From NCBI GenBank assembly GCA_045531685.1, contig JAZSEL010000049.1, positions 1 to 30,584 of the forward strand: a stretch of 30,584 nt of DNA. The letters are read 5' to 3'. How positions within the stretch are numbered: the stretch's first letter is position 1; each line of letters opens with the position of its first letter. The position numbers and the translations under genes were made by a program. The notes below the pieces were generated by a model that did not search any database, had not been told where the DNA came from, and worked only from the letters and a program-made list of their open reading frames with translations. Source of the stretch: RGIG8767 sp045531685 (GTDB taxonomy: Bacteria > Bacillota > Clostridia > Lachnospirales > Lachnospiraceae). Of the stretch, positions 6,976 through 15,436 are shown in pieces.

Positions 6976-7455
6976 ATGAAAACAGCAATTTGTTATGCAT
7001 CAAAAACAGGTACCACAAAGGAATGCGCAGAATTATTAAAAAAGCAGTTGCCGGGTGCAGTACTTTGTAATATTGAAACAGAGAAGATTACATTAGACCA
7101 ATACGATTGTGTGGTAATCGGAGGAAGTATCCGTATGGGTAAGCTTCATAAAGCAGCTACCAAGTTTATTGCGGATAATAAAGCGGCGCTTGTGGATAAG
7201 AAATGTGCATTTTTCATTTGCTGTGGATTCCCGGAACAGGCAGAAGCATTTCTGGTACAGAACATTGATAAGGAATTGTTGGAAAAATCCGTATGTGCAG
7301 CGTCCTTTGGAGGCAGAATGGATTTGGATAAGTTAAAAGGCTTTGACCGATTCATTGCCAAGGCGGTGGGTAACACCATGAAGGACGACCCAAATAAAGT
7401 TCCGAAGATTTTGCCGGAAAACATTAAAGCATTTGCAGAGACACTGAACAAATAA
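6976..7455 (+). CDS. Flavodoxin domain protein (HemG-like flavodoxin fold)
   Basis: About 159 residues, one FMN-binding flavodoxin domain. The phosphate-binding loop is at the N-terminus (CYASKTGTTKE). The second signature is YDCVVIGGSIRMGKLHKA, which resembles the menaquinone-dependent protoporphyrinogen oxidase HemG and related Flavodoxin_5 proteins more than small electron-carrier flavodoxins. The likely role is electron transfer to an unknown partner. I prefer the ATG at 6976, where the family begins (MKTAIC) and GAGGG lies just upstream, over the ATG at 6964, which has no ribosome binding site. It sits 56 bases after hflC and ends at a strong terminator, so it may be the last gene of that operon. 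Confidence 0.8.
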   Translation: MKTAICYASKTGTTKECAELLKKQLPGAVLCNIETEKITLDQYDCVVIGGSIRMGKLHKAATKFIADNKAALVDKKCAFFICCGFPEQAEAFLVQNIDKELLEKSVCAASFGGRMDLDKLKGFDRFIAKAVGNTMKDDPNKVPKILPENIKAFAETLNK

Positions 7456-7464
7456 TAAATAAAA

Positions 7465-7500
7465 ACCGCGACTATGTTTGAACATAATCGCGGTTTTGTT
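7465..7500. terminator. Bidirectional terminator
   Basis: Stem AACCGCGA / TCGCGGTT, with an inner ATGTT/AACAT pairing, then TTGTTTATTTT. It separates the flavodoxin gene from the convergent cupin gene. Confidence 0.8.
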
Positions 7501-7898
7501 TATTTTGCAGATTCACGCAGTTGTTTGATTTGTTCTTCCGACATAAATTTTGTCGGAGAGTTATCGTCGCAGGTATTGCGGTTTTCTACGATTAGTACAC
7601 TGCTGTCAGGGGTAAGGGTATGGGTGTGCCATACGCCGGCCTTTACGTTGTACATCTTAAGTGGTTCAAGAGGAGTGGCGGTTACGTTACCGATTTCCTC
7701 ACCATTGCCGGCACTGAATAATGTACAGGAGCCTTTTAGTAGCACAAAAACTTCGTCACTTAAGGTATGCTTTTGCATGGTCTTAAGATTAGGTACCTCC
7801 AGTTCGTCAATGTCATTTAAAATTGCGACTCTCCATGATTCGTAGTCGATGACAGGGCTGTAACCCGGCTCAGTGTATTCTTTGATTTCAATATCCAT
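7500..7898 (-). CDS. Cupin-fold protein, unknown substrate
   Basis: A 132-residue single-domain protein of cupin type. The middle has the expected metal-site spacing: His44 and Glu49 in QKHTLSDEVFVLLKGSCTLF, and His91 and His93 in VWHTHTL. These lie on the two conserved beta-hairpins of the barrel. GGAGG lies eight bases before the ATG. Gene order gives no hint: it is alone on its strand and converges on the flavodoxin gene. Similar small cupins include ureidoglycolate lyase-like and sugar-modifying proteins, but I cannot choose among them. Confidence 0.7.
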   Translation of the reverse strand: MDIEIKEYTEPGYSPVIDYESWRVAILNDIDELEVPNLKTMQKHTLSDEVFVLLKGSCTLFSAGNGEEIGNVTATPLEPLKMYNVKAGVWHTHTLTPDSSVLIVENRNTCDDNSPTKFMSEEQIKQLRESAK

Positions 7899-7976
7899 TT
7901 TGTAGTCCTCCTAACGTTTTCTTTTAGGAGAATTTTCTTTTTTCTCAATTTCCCTTACATTATTTTACAGTATAGA

Positions 7977-8006
7977 TTGCTAAATTACAATGCAATGGTT
8001 TATAAT
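7977..8006 (+). promoter_or_regulatory. Promoter of the cysteine synthase-like gene
   Basis: TTGCTA (7977-7982), an 18-base spacer and TATAAT (8001-8006), about 80 bases before the start at 8089. Confidence 0.5.
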
Positions 8007-8088
8007 CTAAGGGTCTTTGGGTAATAATCAGAAAATAGCAATAGAACCAAATAGAATAGATTTTTAAGTGTAAGAGAGGTTGAAGAAA

Positions 8089-9021
8089 ATGGTTTGTAAT
8101 AATGTATTGGAATATATCGGTCATACGCCAATGATTCGCTTGAATCGGATGAATGACCCTGAGGCAGCAGAGGTGCTGGTTAAATTTGAAGGCTTGAATG
8201 TGGGCGGTTCGATTAAGACAAGAACGGCTTACAATATGATTGTTCAGGCAGAAAAAGAAGGGAAGATTCATAAGGATACGATTATTGTGGAGCCTACCAG
8301 CGGGAATCAGGGCATTGGTCTGGCGCTTATCGGTGCGGTAAAAGGATATAAGACCATCATTATTATGCCGGATTCGGTTAGTGAAGAAAGAAGAAAATTG
8401 GTAGCTCATTATGGTGCAGAAGTAATGTTGATTCATGATGCGGGCAATATTGGTGATTGTATTGATGAATGTCTGCAGACAGCATTGCGTATGGCAAAGG
8501 AAAATCCTAATGTATATGTTCCTCAGCAGTTTGAAAATCCGGCCAACCCAATGGTACATAAGCACAGAACCGGTTTAGAGATTATGGAACAGGTAGCAGG
8601 ACCGATTCACGGATTTTGCTCAGGAATCGGAACAGGCGGAACCATCAGCGGAATTGGTGAAGTATTAAAGGCACAGAATCCGGATATTGAAATCTGGGCT
8701 GTTGAGCCGGAGCATGCAGCTATTTTGGCAGGAGGTAATATCGGTACCCATTTACAGATGGGAATTGGTGACGGTTTGATTCCGGATAATCTGAATACGG
8801 AAATTTACGATGATATTTATATTGTTACGGATGAGGAAGCCATTACGACAGCGAAGGACCTTGCCAGATTAGAGGGTATTATGTGTGGAATTTCCAGTGG
8901 AACCAATGTGGCAGCAGCACTTAAGCTTGCTAAGAAGCTGGGAAAAGGAAAAACCGTTGTTACCGTGCTTCCGGATACGGCAGAGAGATACTTCTCTACC
9001 CCATTATTTGAAAACGAATAA
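8089..9021 (+). CDS. cysK: Cysteine synthase family PLP enzyme
   Basis: A 310-residue fold-type II PLP enzyme; the family makes cysteine from O-acetylserine and sulfide. The PLP-binding lysine is Lys43 in GGSIKTR. The substrate loop is PTSGNQG (69-75), the phosphate-binding loop GIGTGGT, and a late SSGTN segment contacts the cofactor ring. Two motifs depart from classical CysK: SIKTR instead of SVKDR after the lysine, and SGNQG instead of SGNTG. Both are seen in clostridial members, so the exact substrate (O-acetylserine or another beta-substituted amino acid) is open. The ATG at 8089 is preceded by AGAGG; a TTG three codons upstream is open but less likely. It lies 22 bases before the ABC-F gene. 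Confidence 0.82.
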   Translation: MVCNNVLEYIGHTPMIRLNRMNDPEAAEVLVKFEGLNVGGSIKTRTAYNMIVQAEKEGKIHKDTIIVEPTSGNQGIGLALIGAVKGYKTIIIMPDSVSEERRKLVAHYGAEVMLIHDAGNIGDCIDECLQTALRMAKENPNVYVPQQFENPANPMVHKHRTGLEIMEQVAGPIHGFCSGIGTGGTISGIGEVLKAQNPDIEIWAVEPEHAAILAGGNIGTHLQMGIGDGLIPDNLNTEIYDDIYIVTDEEAITTAKDLARLEGIMCGISSGTNVAAALKLAKKLGKGKTVVTVLPDTAERYFSTPLFENE

Positions 9022-9043
9022 CCCGGATTTATAGGAGTTTTGC

Positions 9044-10597
9044 ATGAGTATTTTAAATGTTGAACATTTAACACATGGCTTTGGAGACAGAGCCATTTTT
9101 AATGATGTGTCCTTCCGTTTATTAAAGGGAGAACATATTGGATTAATCGGAGCCAATGGTGAAGGAAAATCTACCTTCATGAATATTATTACCGGTAAAT
9201 TAATGCCGGATGAGGGAAAAGTAGAATGGGCAAAGCGTGTGCGTGTAGGATATTTGGACCAGCATACGGTTTTGGAAAAGGGAATGACCATCCGTGATGT
9301 CCTTGCCTCTGCTTTTAACTTTTTATTTGAAATGGAAGCGCAGATGAATGAAATCTGCGACAAAATGGGAGACTGTACACCGGAAGAATTGGAAGTGTAT
9401 ATGGAAGATTTAGGGACCATTCAGGATCTTCTGACCACTCATGATTTTTACATGATTGATTCTAAGGTTGAAGAAGTGGGACGTGCACTCGGTCTTTCTG
9501 CCATCGGTCTGGACAAGGATGTGTCCGAGCTCAGCGGCGGTCAGCGTACCAAGGTTTTATTGGGTAAGCTTTTATTGGAAAAACCGGACATCCTGCTGTT
9601 GGACGAGCCGACCAACTATTTGGATGTGGAGCATATTGAATGGTTAAAGCGGTACTTGAACGAATATGAGAATGCCTTCATATTAATTTCCCATGACATT
9701 CCTTTCTTAAACAGTGTAATTAACATTATTTATCATATGGATAATCAGGAACTGAACCGTTATGTTGGAGACTACGATAAGTTCCAGGAAGTATATGCCA
9801 TGAAAAAATCCCAGCTGGAGGCGGCATATAACCGTCAGCAGAAAGAGATTGCGGACCTTAAGGACTTCGTGGCAAGAAATAAAGCCCGTGTTGCCACACG
9901 TAACATGGCCATGTCCAGACAAAAGAAACTGGATAAGATGGACGTAATTGAATTGGCAGCGGAAAAACCAAAGCCGGAGTTCCGTTTCTTAGAAGCAAGA
10001 ACCAGCGGAAAGTTCCCGTTTATTGCAAGAGATTTGGTAATCGGTTATGATGAGCCATTGTCCAAACCTTTGAACCTTGCCATGGAGCGTGGAAAAAAAG
10101 TAGTGATTACCGGGGCAAACGGTATCGGAAAAAGTACTTTGTTAAAAAGTATTTTAGGAATTATCAAATCCTTAGAGGGTAATGTAGAGCTGGGAGATTA
10201 TCTGGAAATCGGATATTTTGAACAGGAAACCAATAAGGGAGCGGATAATACCTGTATCGAAGAAATCTGGTCTGAATTTCCAAGCTTTTCCCAGTACGAA
10301 GTCCGCTCTGCCCTTGCAAAATGTGGATTAACAACCAAACACATTGAGAGTAAGGTTAAGGTATTAAGCGGTGGAGAACAGGCTAAGGTTAGATTGTGTA
10401 AGCTTATTAACAGACAGAGTAACCTTTTGGTATTGGACGAGCCGACAAACCATTTGGATGTAGATGCCAAGGCGGAACTAAAGCGTGCCCTGCAGGAGTA
10501 CGGCGGAAGCATTTTGTTAGTGTGCCATGAACCGGAATTCTATGAAGATTTGGCGGATGAGGTATGGGATTTTACCCAGTATACTACAAGGATTTAA
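9044..10597 (+). CDS. ABC-F family ATPase (YbiT-like)
   Basis: A 517-residue soluble protein with two ABC ATPase domains and no membrane spans; this is the ABC-F class, which acts on ribosomes. Domain 1 has Walker A GANGEGKST (36-44), signature LSGGQ (163-167) and Walker B LLLDEPT (184-190). The linker, about 240-320, is charged and contains the P-site tRNA interaction motif region. Domain 2 has GANGIGKST (357-365), LSGGEQAK (441-448) and LVLDEPTNHLD. The length, and the LDEPTNYLD/LDEPTNHLD pair, fit the housekeeping YbiT/YdiF group rather than an antibiotic resistance ABC-F, although resistance cannot be excluded. AGGAG precedes the ATG. Confidence 0.87.
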   Translation: MSILNVEHLTHGFGDRAIFNDVSFRLLKGEHIGLIGANGEGKSTFMNIITGKLMPDEGKVEWAKRVRVGYLDQHTVLEKGMTIRDVLASAFNFLFEMEAQMNEICDKMGDCTPEELEVYMEDLGTIQDLLTTHDFYMIDSKVEEVGRALGLSAIGLDKDVSELSGGQRTKVLLGKLLLEKPDILLLDEPTNYLDVEHIEWLKRYLNEYENAFILISHDIPFLNSVINIIYHMDNQELNRYVGDYDKFQEVYAMKKSQLEAAYNRQQKEIADLKDFVARNKARVATRNMAMSRQKKLDKMDVIELAAEKPKPEFRFLEARTSGKFPFIARDLVIGYDEPLSKPLNLAMERGKKVVITGANGIGKSTLLKSILGIIKSLEGNVELGDYLEIGYFEQETNKGADNTCIEEIWSEFPSFSQYEVRSALAKCGLTTKHIESKVKVLSGGEQAKVRLCKLINRQSNLLVLDEPTNHLDVDAKAELKRALQEYGGSILLVCHEPEFYEDLADEVWDFTQYTTRI

Positions 10598-10638
10598 ATG
10601 TATAATCTCATGTAATATAGTTAGTTAGAGGAATCGTT

Positions 10639-12054
10639 ATGTTACCGGAACAATTTAGCGAACGAATGAAAAATATGTTAGGAGAGGAATACGAAGAGTT
10701 TGAAAGCAGCTATGCCCGTGAGAAAATGCAGGCTCTTCGGTTCAATCCGTTAAAAGGAGAAAAGGAAGCTTTTATGAAAAAGGTTCCTTTTTCTTTACAG
10801 CAGGTTTCCTGGTCAGAAAACGGCTACTATTATGAAAAAGAAGATGCACCGGGAAAGCATCCCTATCATGAGGCAGGCGTATATTATATTCAGGAGCCAA
10901 GTGCCCAACTACCGGCATCTCTGCTGCAGGCCCGTCCGGGAGAGCGTATTTTGGATTTGTGTTCTGCCCCGGGAGGAAAAGCAACACAGATTGCAGGAGC
11001 CATGAAGGGGGAAGGTCTGCTTATTTGTAACGAATATGTAGCAAGCCGAGCAAAGATTTTATCCGAAAATGTGGAGCGGATGGGAATCCGTAATGCTCTT
11101 GTGGTGAACGAAACTCCTCAGAGACTTGCAGACATTTTCCCGGGATATTTTCATCGGATTATGGTGGATGCTCCTTGTTCCGGAGAGGGAATGTTCCGTA
11201 AAAATGAAGAGGCACATACGGAATGGAGTCTTGAAAATGTGCAGATGTGTGCGGACAGACAGGACGAGATATTGGATGCGGCAGCAAGTATGCTTATGCC
11301 GGGTGGCCGCATGGTATATTCCACATGTACCTTTGCGCCTTTGGAAAACGAATGCAGTATTGCAAGATTTCTGATAAAGCATCCGGATTTTCATGTGATG
11401 GAAGTTCCTTTTTTGGAGGGAATGGAGCCGGGAAATCCTGATTGGGCAGAAGCAGAGATGGGCGGATTGGATGAGGCTATAAAGGAACCGCTTAGGAAAA
11501 CCATCCGGTTATGGCCGCATAAGATAAAGGGAGAGGGGCATTTTGCAGCCGTTCTTCAAAAAGAAGGAGGGTTGGCAAAGGACCTTGAGGCAGTAGTTTT
11601 TTCCCGGAATGGATTGGAGAAAACAAGCCCGCTAAAAGACTGCAAGGAATTGGATGAATTTCTAAAAAAAGAGATAAAGGCTTCCTGGTTAGGGAACGGA
11701 AAAAATAATTCTTATTTAAAATTTAAAGATAATATTTATCTTCTTCCAAAAGAAATGCCGGGATTAAAAGGACTGAAAGTGCAGCGTTCCGGATTACAGA
11801 TAGGAGTATTATTAAAGAACCGCTTTGAACCGTCCCATGCGTTGGCATTGGCATTAACTCCGCAGGAAGTGGTGCATTCATGGAATCTGGACGGAGATAG
11901 TGAAGAAGCAAGGAATTATTTAAAAGGCGGCACCTTTGCAGCAGAAGGAGAAAAAGGCTGGTACCTGATTACAGTGGACGGATACAGCATTGGCTGGGGA
12001 AAGCTTGCCGGGGGAATTATGAAAAACCACTATCCGAAGGGTCTTCGAAAGTAG
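10639..12054 (+). CDS. rsmF: RsmF-like rRNA m5C methyltransferase
   Basis: A 471-residue RsmB/NOP-family methyltransferase that transfers a methyl group from SAM to C5 of cytosine in RNA. The SAM motif is ILDLCSAPGGKATQ (104-117). Both catalytic cysteines are present: Cys180 in DAPCSGEGMF and Cys230 in STCTFAPLENE. The C-terminal ~160 residues (ending GWGKLAGGIMKNHYPKGLRK) match the RsmF-type RNA-binding C-terminal module, which distinguishes it from RsmB. Firmicute RsmF proteins methylate 16S rRNA at one or more positions. The gene starts 41 bases after the ABC-F gene without a terminator, so the two are probably cotranscribed; both act on the ribosome. Confidence 0.88.
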   Translation: MLPEQFSERMKNMLGEEYEEFESSYAREKMQALRFNPLKGEKEAFMKKVPFSLQQVSWSENGYYYEKEDAPGKHPYHEAGVYYIQEPSAQLPASLLQARPGERILDLCSAPGGKATQIAGAMKGEGLLICNEYVASRAKILSENVERMGIRNALVVNETPQRLADIFPGYFHRIMVDAPCSGEGMFRKNEEAHTEWSLENVQMCADRQDEILDAAASMLMPGGRMVYSTCTFAPLENECSIARFLIKHPDFHVMEVPFLEGMEPGNPDWAEAEMGGLDEAIKEPLRKTIRLWPHKIKGEGHFAAVLQKEGGLAKDLEAVVFSRNGLEKTSPLKDCKELDEFLKKEIKASWLGNGKNNSYLKFKDNIYLLPKEMPGLKGLKVQRSGLQIGVLLKNRFEPSHALALALTPQEVVHSWNLDGDSEEARNYLKGGTFAAEGEKGWYLITVDGYSIGWGKLAGGIMKNHYPKGLRK

Positions 12055-12092
12055 AAATTTATATTTAAAGTGCCAGTTTAAAAAAAGTTTAT

Positions 12093-12121
12093 TTGACCCT
12101 TAGATATTCATTTGCTAAGAT
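12093..12121 (+). promoter_or_regulatory. Promoter of the small secreted protein gene
   Basis: TTGACC (12093-12098), a 17-base spacer and TAAGAT (12116-12121), about 60 bases before the start at 12180. Confidence 0.5.
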
Positions 12122-12179
12122 GGTAAATCATTAGGGAAAATACGGACTAATTCTGCAAGAGGCAGAATGCGGGGAGTTT

Positions 12180-12581
12180 ATGAGAAAAGTAAGAAATCAT
12201 AAGATAATATGTGTGCTGCTTGCAATGGCGATTATGATTTCAGGGATTTGTTTGGGAGAGATTCAGGCAAGTTCCTATTTCTCATGCAAACAGGAATCTA
12301 AGATTGTTGCCGCGGACAGTATTAAGGGAGAAGATTCCGTATACAAAAACGAGCGGCTTAGTCAAAGAGAAGTCATCAGTTCTATCCGTCAGGTACGAAA
12401 TATTACCAGACGAATACATTCAAGAGCAGAGTATGAAACAGAACTCTGTCAGGTTGATGTGGAAGCTCTTCCACAAAAAATCCACTCTATTTGGGCAATG
12501 GACAATGACCCTTATTTGGGAAATCAGTGTAAAATTGCCATTATTACTTACATCCATAAACAGGATGGAGAAAAAGCATAA
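12180..12581 (+). CDS. Small secreted protein of unknown function
   Basis: A 133-residue protein that I do not recognise. The first ~30 residues form a signal peptide: basic start (MRKVRNHK), hydrophobic core (IICVLLAMAIMISGI) and a likely cut near IQA-SS. The mature part is charged, holds two or three cysteines (CKQ, LCQVD, QCKI) and ends in a beta-like segment (CKIAIITYIHKQDGEKA). GGGGAG lies close before the ATG. It is followed by a structured spacer and a 47-residue membrane peptide in the same direction, possibly a unit. Confidence 0.6.
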   Translation: MRKVRNHKIICVLLAMAIMISGICLGEIQASSYFSCKQESKIVAADSIKGEDSVYKNERLSQREVISSIRQVRNITRRIHSRAEYETELCQVDVEALPQKIHSIWAMDNDPYLGNQCKIAIITYIHKQDGEKA

Positions 12582-12650
12582 CATCTCAAATAGAAAAAGT
12601 AACAGCCTATGGAACCATAGGTTTATTTGTGTATGCAAAAATTTGAGATG
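12582..12650 (+). repeat. Nested inverted repeats in the spacer before a small membrane protein
   Basis: The outer arms CATCTCAAAT (12582-12591) and ATTTGAGATG (12641-12650) pair perfectly over 10 bp. Inside them lies CCTATGG AA CCATAGG (12606-12621), a perfect 7-bp inverted repeat. The outer right arm touches the GGAG (12650-12653) that serves the next gene. No T tract follows, so it is not a simple terminator. Confidence 0.6.
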
Positions 12651-12662
12651 GAGAATAAAAAA

Positions 12663-12806
12663 ATGAATTTAGGAATGATTTTATTAATGATTGCTGGTGC
12701 TTCTGTTGCTGTATTTACAACAGGTTATCTTGTGGTGTCAATTTTTGCGGTAATTGGATATAAGATTATGCGTAAAGCAAGATACGGAACATCTATTTTT
12801 AACTAA
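12663..12806 (+). CDS. 47-residue single-span membrane protein
   Basis: A short frame with coding features. The peptide starts MNLGMILLMIAGASVAV, continues as a hydrophobic span to about residue 32 (YLVVSIFAVIGY) and ends in a basic cytoplasmic-type tail (KIMRKARYGTSIFN). GGAG lies nine bases before the ATG. It sits 31 bases before the cation exchanger gene, with no terminator between, so it may be cotranscribed with it or with the secreted protein upstream. Unknown function; candidates are a small regulator of the neighbouring transporter or an independent membrane peptide. Confidence 0.55.
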   Translation: MNLGMILLMIAGASVAVFTTGYLVVSIFAVIGYKIMRKARYGTSIFN

Positions 12807-12837
12807 TATACATAAAGGTAAAATACGGAGGAAATGA

Positions 12838-13761
12838 ATGATACTTGTACAGATATTATTATTGGCAATAGGCTTTTTCATGTTGGTAAAAGGAGCAGAC
12901 TGGTTTGTTGACGGTTCGGCGGGAATTGCAAAAAAATTGGGTATCCCACAGTTGGTAATTGGGCTTACCATTGTTGCCATGGGAACCAGTGCGCCGGAGG
13001 CAGCGGTTAGTATTAATGCTTCATTAAAAGCAAATTCAGGAATTGCAATCGGAAATGTGGTAGGAAGCAATATCCTAAATATTTTAGTCATTTTAGGTAT
13101 TTCTGCACTTTTATCAACGATAGCGATTCAAAAGTCAACGATGTGTTGTGAGATGCCATACATGATATTTGTGACAGTTGTCCTAATCGTATTGGGAATG
13201 ACAGGAAGCTATGTTACAAGAATGGAAGGAGTGATTCTGTGGATATTATTCCTTATTTATCTGGCATATTTATTTCATCTGGCAAAACAGGGAACGGAAG
13301 AGGATACGGTGGAAGACCGTTCTACGGGAAAGCTTTTGCTTTTTATGATTGGCGGCGGAATAATTGTTGTATGGGGAAGTGATATCACAGTGGACAGTGC
13401 AACGGCCATTGCGCAGATGATTGGTCTTAGTGAGCGGTTTATCGGACTTACTATTGTGGCATTGGGAACATCCTTACCGGAGCTTGTTACTTCTGTTGTA
13501 GCAGCCAAAAAAGGAAATGCGGATATTGCAATCGGAAATATTGTAGGAAGTAATATTTTTAACATTCTGTTTGTTATTGGTACAGCTGCACTTATTGCAC
13601 CGGTTATCTATGATCCGGCATTTTTGTTTGACGGAATCATTGCTGTTCTGGCAGGCGTTCTGTTGTGGGTCAGCGTATTAAAAACGAAGAGTTTACGTAA
13701 GTCATGGGGCATGGTTTTCCTGATATGCTACGGAGCATATTTAGTATACCTGATGGTATAA
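12838..13761 (+). CDS. CaCA family cation antiporter (YrbG-like Na+/Ca2+ exchanger)
   Basis: A 307-residue integral membrane protein with about ten spans and the internal duplication of the Ca2+/cation antiporter superfamily. Alpha repeat 1 has GTSAPE (50-55) and GNVVGSNILNIL; repeat 2 has GTSLPE (210-215) and GNIVGSNIFNIL. The acidic residues in these two repeats bind the exchanged cations. The length is typical of YrbG/CaxA-type bacterial exchangers, which move Ca2+ against Na+ or H+. GGAGG lies just before the ATG. A long terminator follows. Confidence 0.9.
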   Translation: MILVQILLLAIGFFMLVKGADWFVDGSAGIAKKLGIPQLVIGLTIVAMGTSAPEAAVSINASLKANSGIAIGNVVGSNILNILVILGISALLSTIAIQKSTMCCEMPYMIFVTVVLIVLGMTGSYVTRMEGVILWILFLIYLAYLFHLAKQGTEEDTVEDRSTGKLLLFMIGGGIIVVWGSDITVDSATAIAQMIGLSERFIGLTIVALGTSLPELVTSVVAAKKGNADIAIGNIVGSNIFNILFVIGTAALIAPVIYDPAFLFDGIIAVLAGVLLWVSVLKTKSLRKSWGMVFLICYGAYLVYLMV

Positions 13762-13806
13762 TATAGCGAATTACAATTTCATATGGAAAAATTCAAAAAA
13801 GAATAA

Positions 13807-13871
13807 GAAAAGAACCTCTCTGTGATATGCTCCTGTCAAGTAGACAGAGCAAACAAGAGAGGTTCTTTATT
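13807..13871. terminator. Long bidirectional terminator
   Basis: Outer stem AAAGAACCTCTC with GAGAGGTTCTTT. Inside is a second stem, CTGTC aagta GACAG, flanked by TGCT/AGCA. It serves the exchanger gene and the convergent murG gene. Confidence 0.8.
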
Positions 13872-13878
13872 TATTAAA

Positions 13879-14946
13879 CTATTGATGGTCGGCAGCCTCA
13901 TTGATTAATTCCATAATCTTTGGAATGGCATCGGTCTGACCACTTTCCTTCATTTTGGAAATATAGGCATCTTTGGTATCGTACAATTCATTGATTTTAT
14001 CAACAAGGGAGAAACAATCCAAGGCTTCTTCACGGATAACAATGGAAAATCCCTGTTCTTCAAAGGATGCGGCATTTAAAATCTGGTCACCCCTGCTTCC
14101 TACGGATAAAGGAATTAACACATTTGGCTTTTGTAATGCAAGCAATTCGCAGATAGCATTGGCTCCGGCTCTGGAAACCACAAGGTCAGCCAGGGCAAAT
14201 AAATCCTTTAGCTCGGTTTTTACATACTCAAACTGCTTGTAACCCGGAATGGATAACATGAGATTATCCACTTTGTCCTTCCCGCAGATATGGATAACCT
14301 GAAATTTTTCCAAAATCTTTGGAAGAGCTTCTCTTACGACCTGATTAATTCCGGCAGAACCTTGGGAACCACCAATCACCATAATAACCGGCTTATCGGA
14401 AGTAAAACCGCAAAGGTCCAATGCATGAATCCGGTTCCCTTTTGTTAATTCACTACGGATTGGAGTTCCCGTAAGAATTGCTTTCCCGGTTGGAAGAGTT
14501 TCTAATGTTTCCGGAAAATTGCAGCATACTTTTTTCGAAAGTGGAATGCAAATCTTATTGGCAAGTCCCGGAGTCATATCCGATTCGTGAATGATGCACG
14601 GAATTTTTAAATCGGCAGCAGCCTTTACAACAGGTACGGCAACAAAGCCCCCTTTGCTGAAGACAACATCCGGTTTTAATTCTTTTAAAATCTTCTTTGC
14701 GTCGAAATATCCTTTCATAACACGGAACGGGTCAGAAAAATTCTTAAGGTCAAAATATCTTCGGAACTTTCCTGTTGAGATTCCGTAATAAGGAACATCA
14801 AAGTCCGGAATTAAGCGGCTTTCGATTCCTTCAAAGGAACCAATATAATGAATATCATAACCGGCTTCCCGTAAAGAAGGAAGTAATGCAATATTTGGAG
14901 TAACATGACCGGCGGTTCCGCCGCCTGTTAATACGATTCTTTTCAT
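13879..14946 (-). CDS. murG: MurG, lipid II synthase
   Basis: A 355-residue peripheral membrane glycosyltransferase. It adds GlcNAc from UDP-GlcNAc to lipid I, giving lipid II on the inner face of the membrane. The N-terminal signature is LTGGGTAGHVTPNIAL; the C-terminal UDP-binding domain has GGSQGS, then SRAGANAICELLAL and SVGSRGDQILNA. The protein is close to family length, with no gaps. AGAGG precedes the ATG. It follows the TSCPD gene by 22 bases and is probably cotranscribed with it. It stands apart from the usual mur/fts cluster, as is common in Lachnospiraceae. Confidence 0.94.
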   Translation of the reverse strand: MKRIVLTGGGTAGHVTPNIALLPSLREAGYDIHYIGSFEGIESRLIPDFDVPYYGISTGKFRRYFDLKNFSDPFRVMKGYFDAKKILKELKPDVVFSKGGFVAVPVVKAAADLKIPCIIHESDMTPGLANKICIPLSKKVCCNFPETLETLPTGKAILTGTPIRSELTKGNRIHALDLCGFTSDKPVIMVIGGSQGSAGINQVVREALPKILEKFQVIHICGKDKVDNLMLSIPGYKQFEYVKTELKDLFALADLVVSRAGANAICELLALQKPNVLIPLSVGSRGDQILNAASFEEQGFSIVIREEALDCFSLVDKINELYDTKDAYISKMKESGQTDAIPKIMELINEAADHQ

Positions 14947-14968
14947 TTATCAATGACCTCTTTATCTT

Positions 14969-15217
14969 TTATGGGTTCTGTGTAAGCATTTTTTCCAAAG
15001 CCACTGCCAACTGGTCAGGACAGGAAGTATTACGGAAACCGCAGGTGATTCCCCGAAGACGTTTGATGGCTTCATTGGCGTCCATTCCTTCAATTAACGC
15101 ACAGAGACCTTTGTGATTACCATCACAACCTCCGGTGAATTTTACAGAGCTAACAATATTTCCGTCCAATTCTACATCAATCGCAGAGGCACATATTCCT
15201 TTTGGCTGATATTTCAT
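14969..15217 (-). CDS. TSCPD domain protein (TIGR03905 family)
   Basis: An 82-residue cysteine-rich protein. Five cysteines are seen (9, 31, 39, 59, 66), with the family signature TSCPDQLA at 64-71 and GGCDGNHKGL at 29-38. The same TSCPD module is found at the C-terminus of vitamin B12-dependent ribonucleotide reductases, where it is thought to bind metal or pass electrons; the free-standing version has no proven role. AAAGGA precedes the ATG. It leads murG by 22 bases. Confidence 0.88.
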   Translation of the reverse strand: MKYQPKGICASAIDVELDGNIVSSVKFTGGCDGNHKGLCALIEGMDANEAIKRLRGITCGFRNTSCPDQLAVALEKMLTQNP

Positions 15218-15294
15218 AAGTCACAATCCTTTCCAACAATTTATGTATGAGGTAAAGACAATTATTACCGTTTTTAATCGGTTAGTTCCTGCAA

Positions 15295-15323
15295 ATTATA
15301 GCAGAAAAAGGGGAGTCTTTCCA
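15295..15323 (-). promoter_or_regulatory. Promoter of the TSCPD-murG unit
   Basis: On the minus strand, TGGAAA (15323-15318), a 17-base spacer and TATAAT (15300-15295). It gives a leader of about 70 nt. The -35 is weak. Confidence 0.4.
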
Positions 15324-15384
15324 CTCTTTGCCTAAAAAAGATGAAAAACAGGGAATGTTGCGATGCTTAGGTCATCCCCGGATA

Positions 15385-15413
15385 TTGTTTGGAAAAACGG
15401 AATTCAGTATACT
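15385..15413 (+). promoter_or_regulatory. Promoter of the unknown membrane protein gene
   Basis: TTGTTT (15385-15390), a 17-base spacer and TATACT (15408-15413), about 24 bases before the start at 15437. Confidence 0.55.
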
Positions 15414-15436
15414 TTTAAAAAACAAGGAGGACTCTT

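Noticed and set aside
7960..8565. 201-codon open frame on the minus strand
   Set aside because: It runs opposite to the cysteine synthase-like gene, has no ribosome binding site, and its translation is rich in Phe, His, Cys and Ile without any motif. It is a shadow of the real gene.
12304..12666. 120-codon frame overlapping the secreted protein and the structured spacer
   Set aside because: It is offset from the frame with the signal peptide, lacks a ribosome binding site and is rich in unusual residues.
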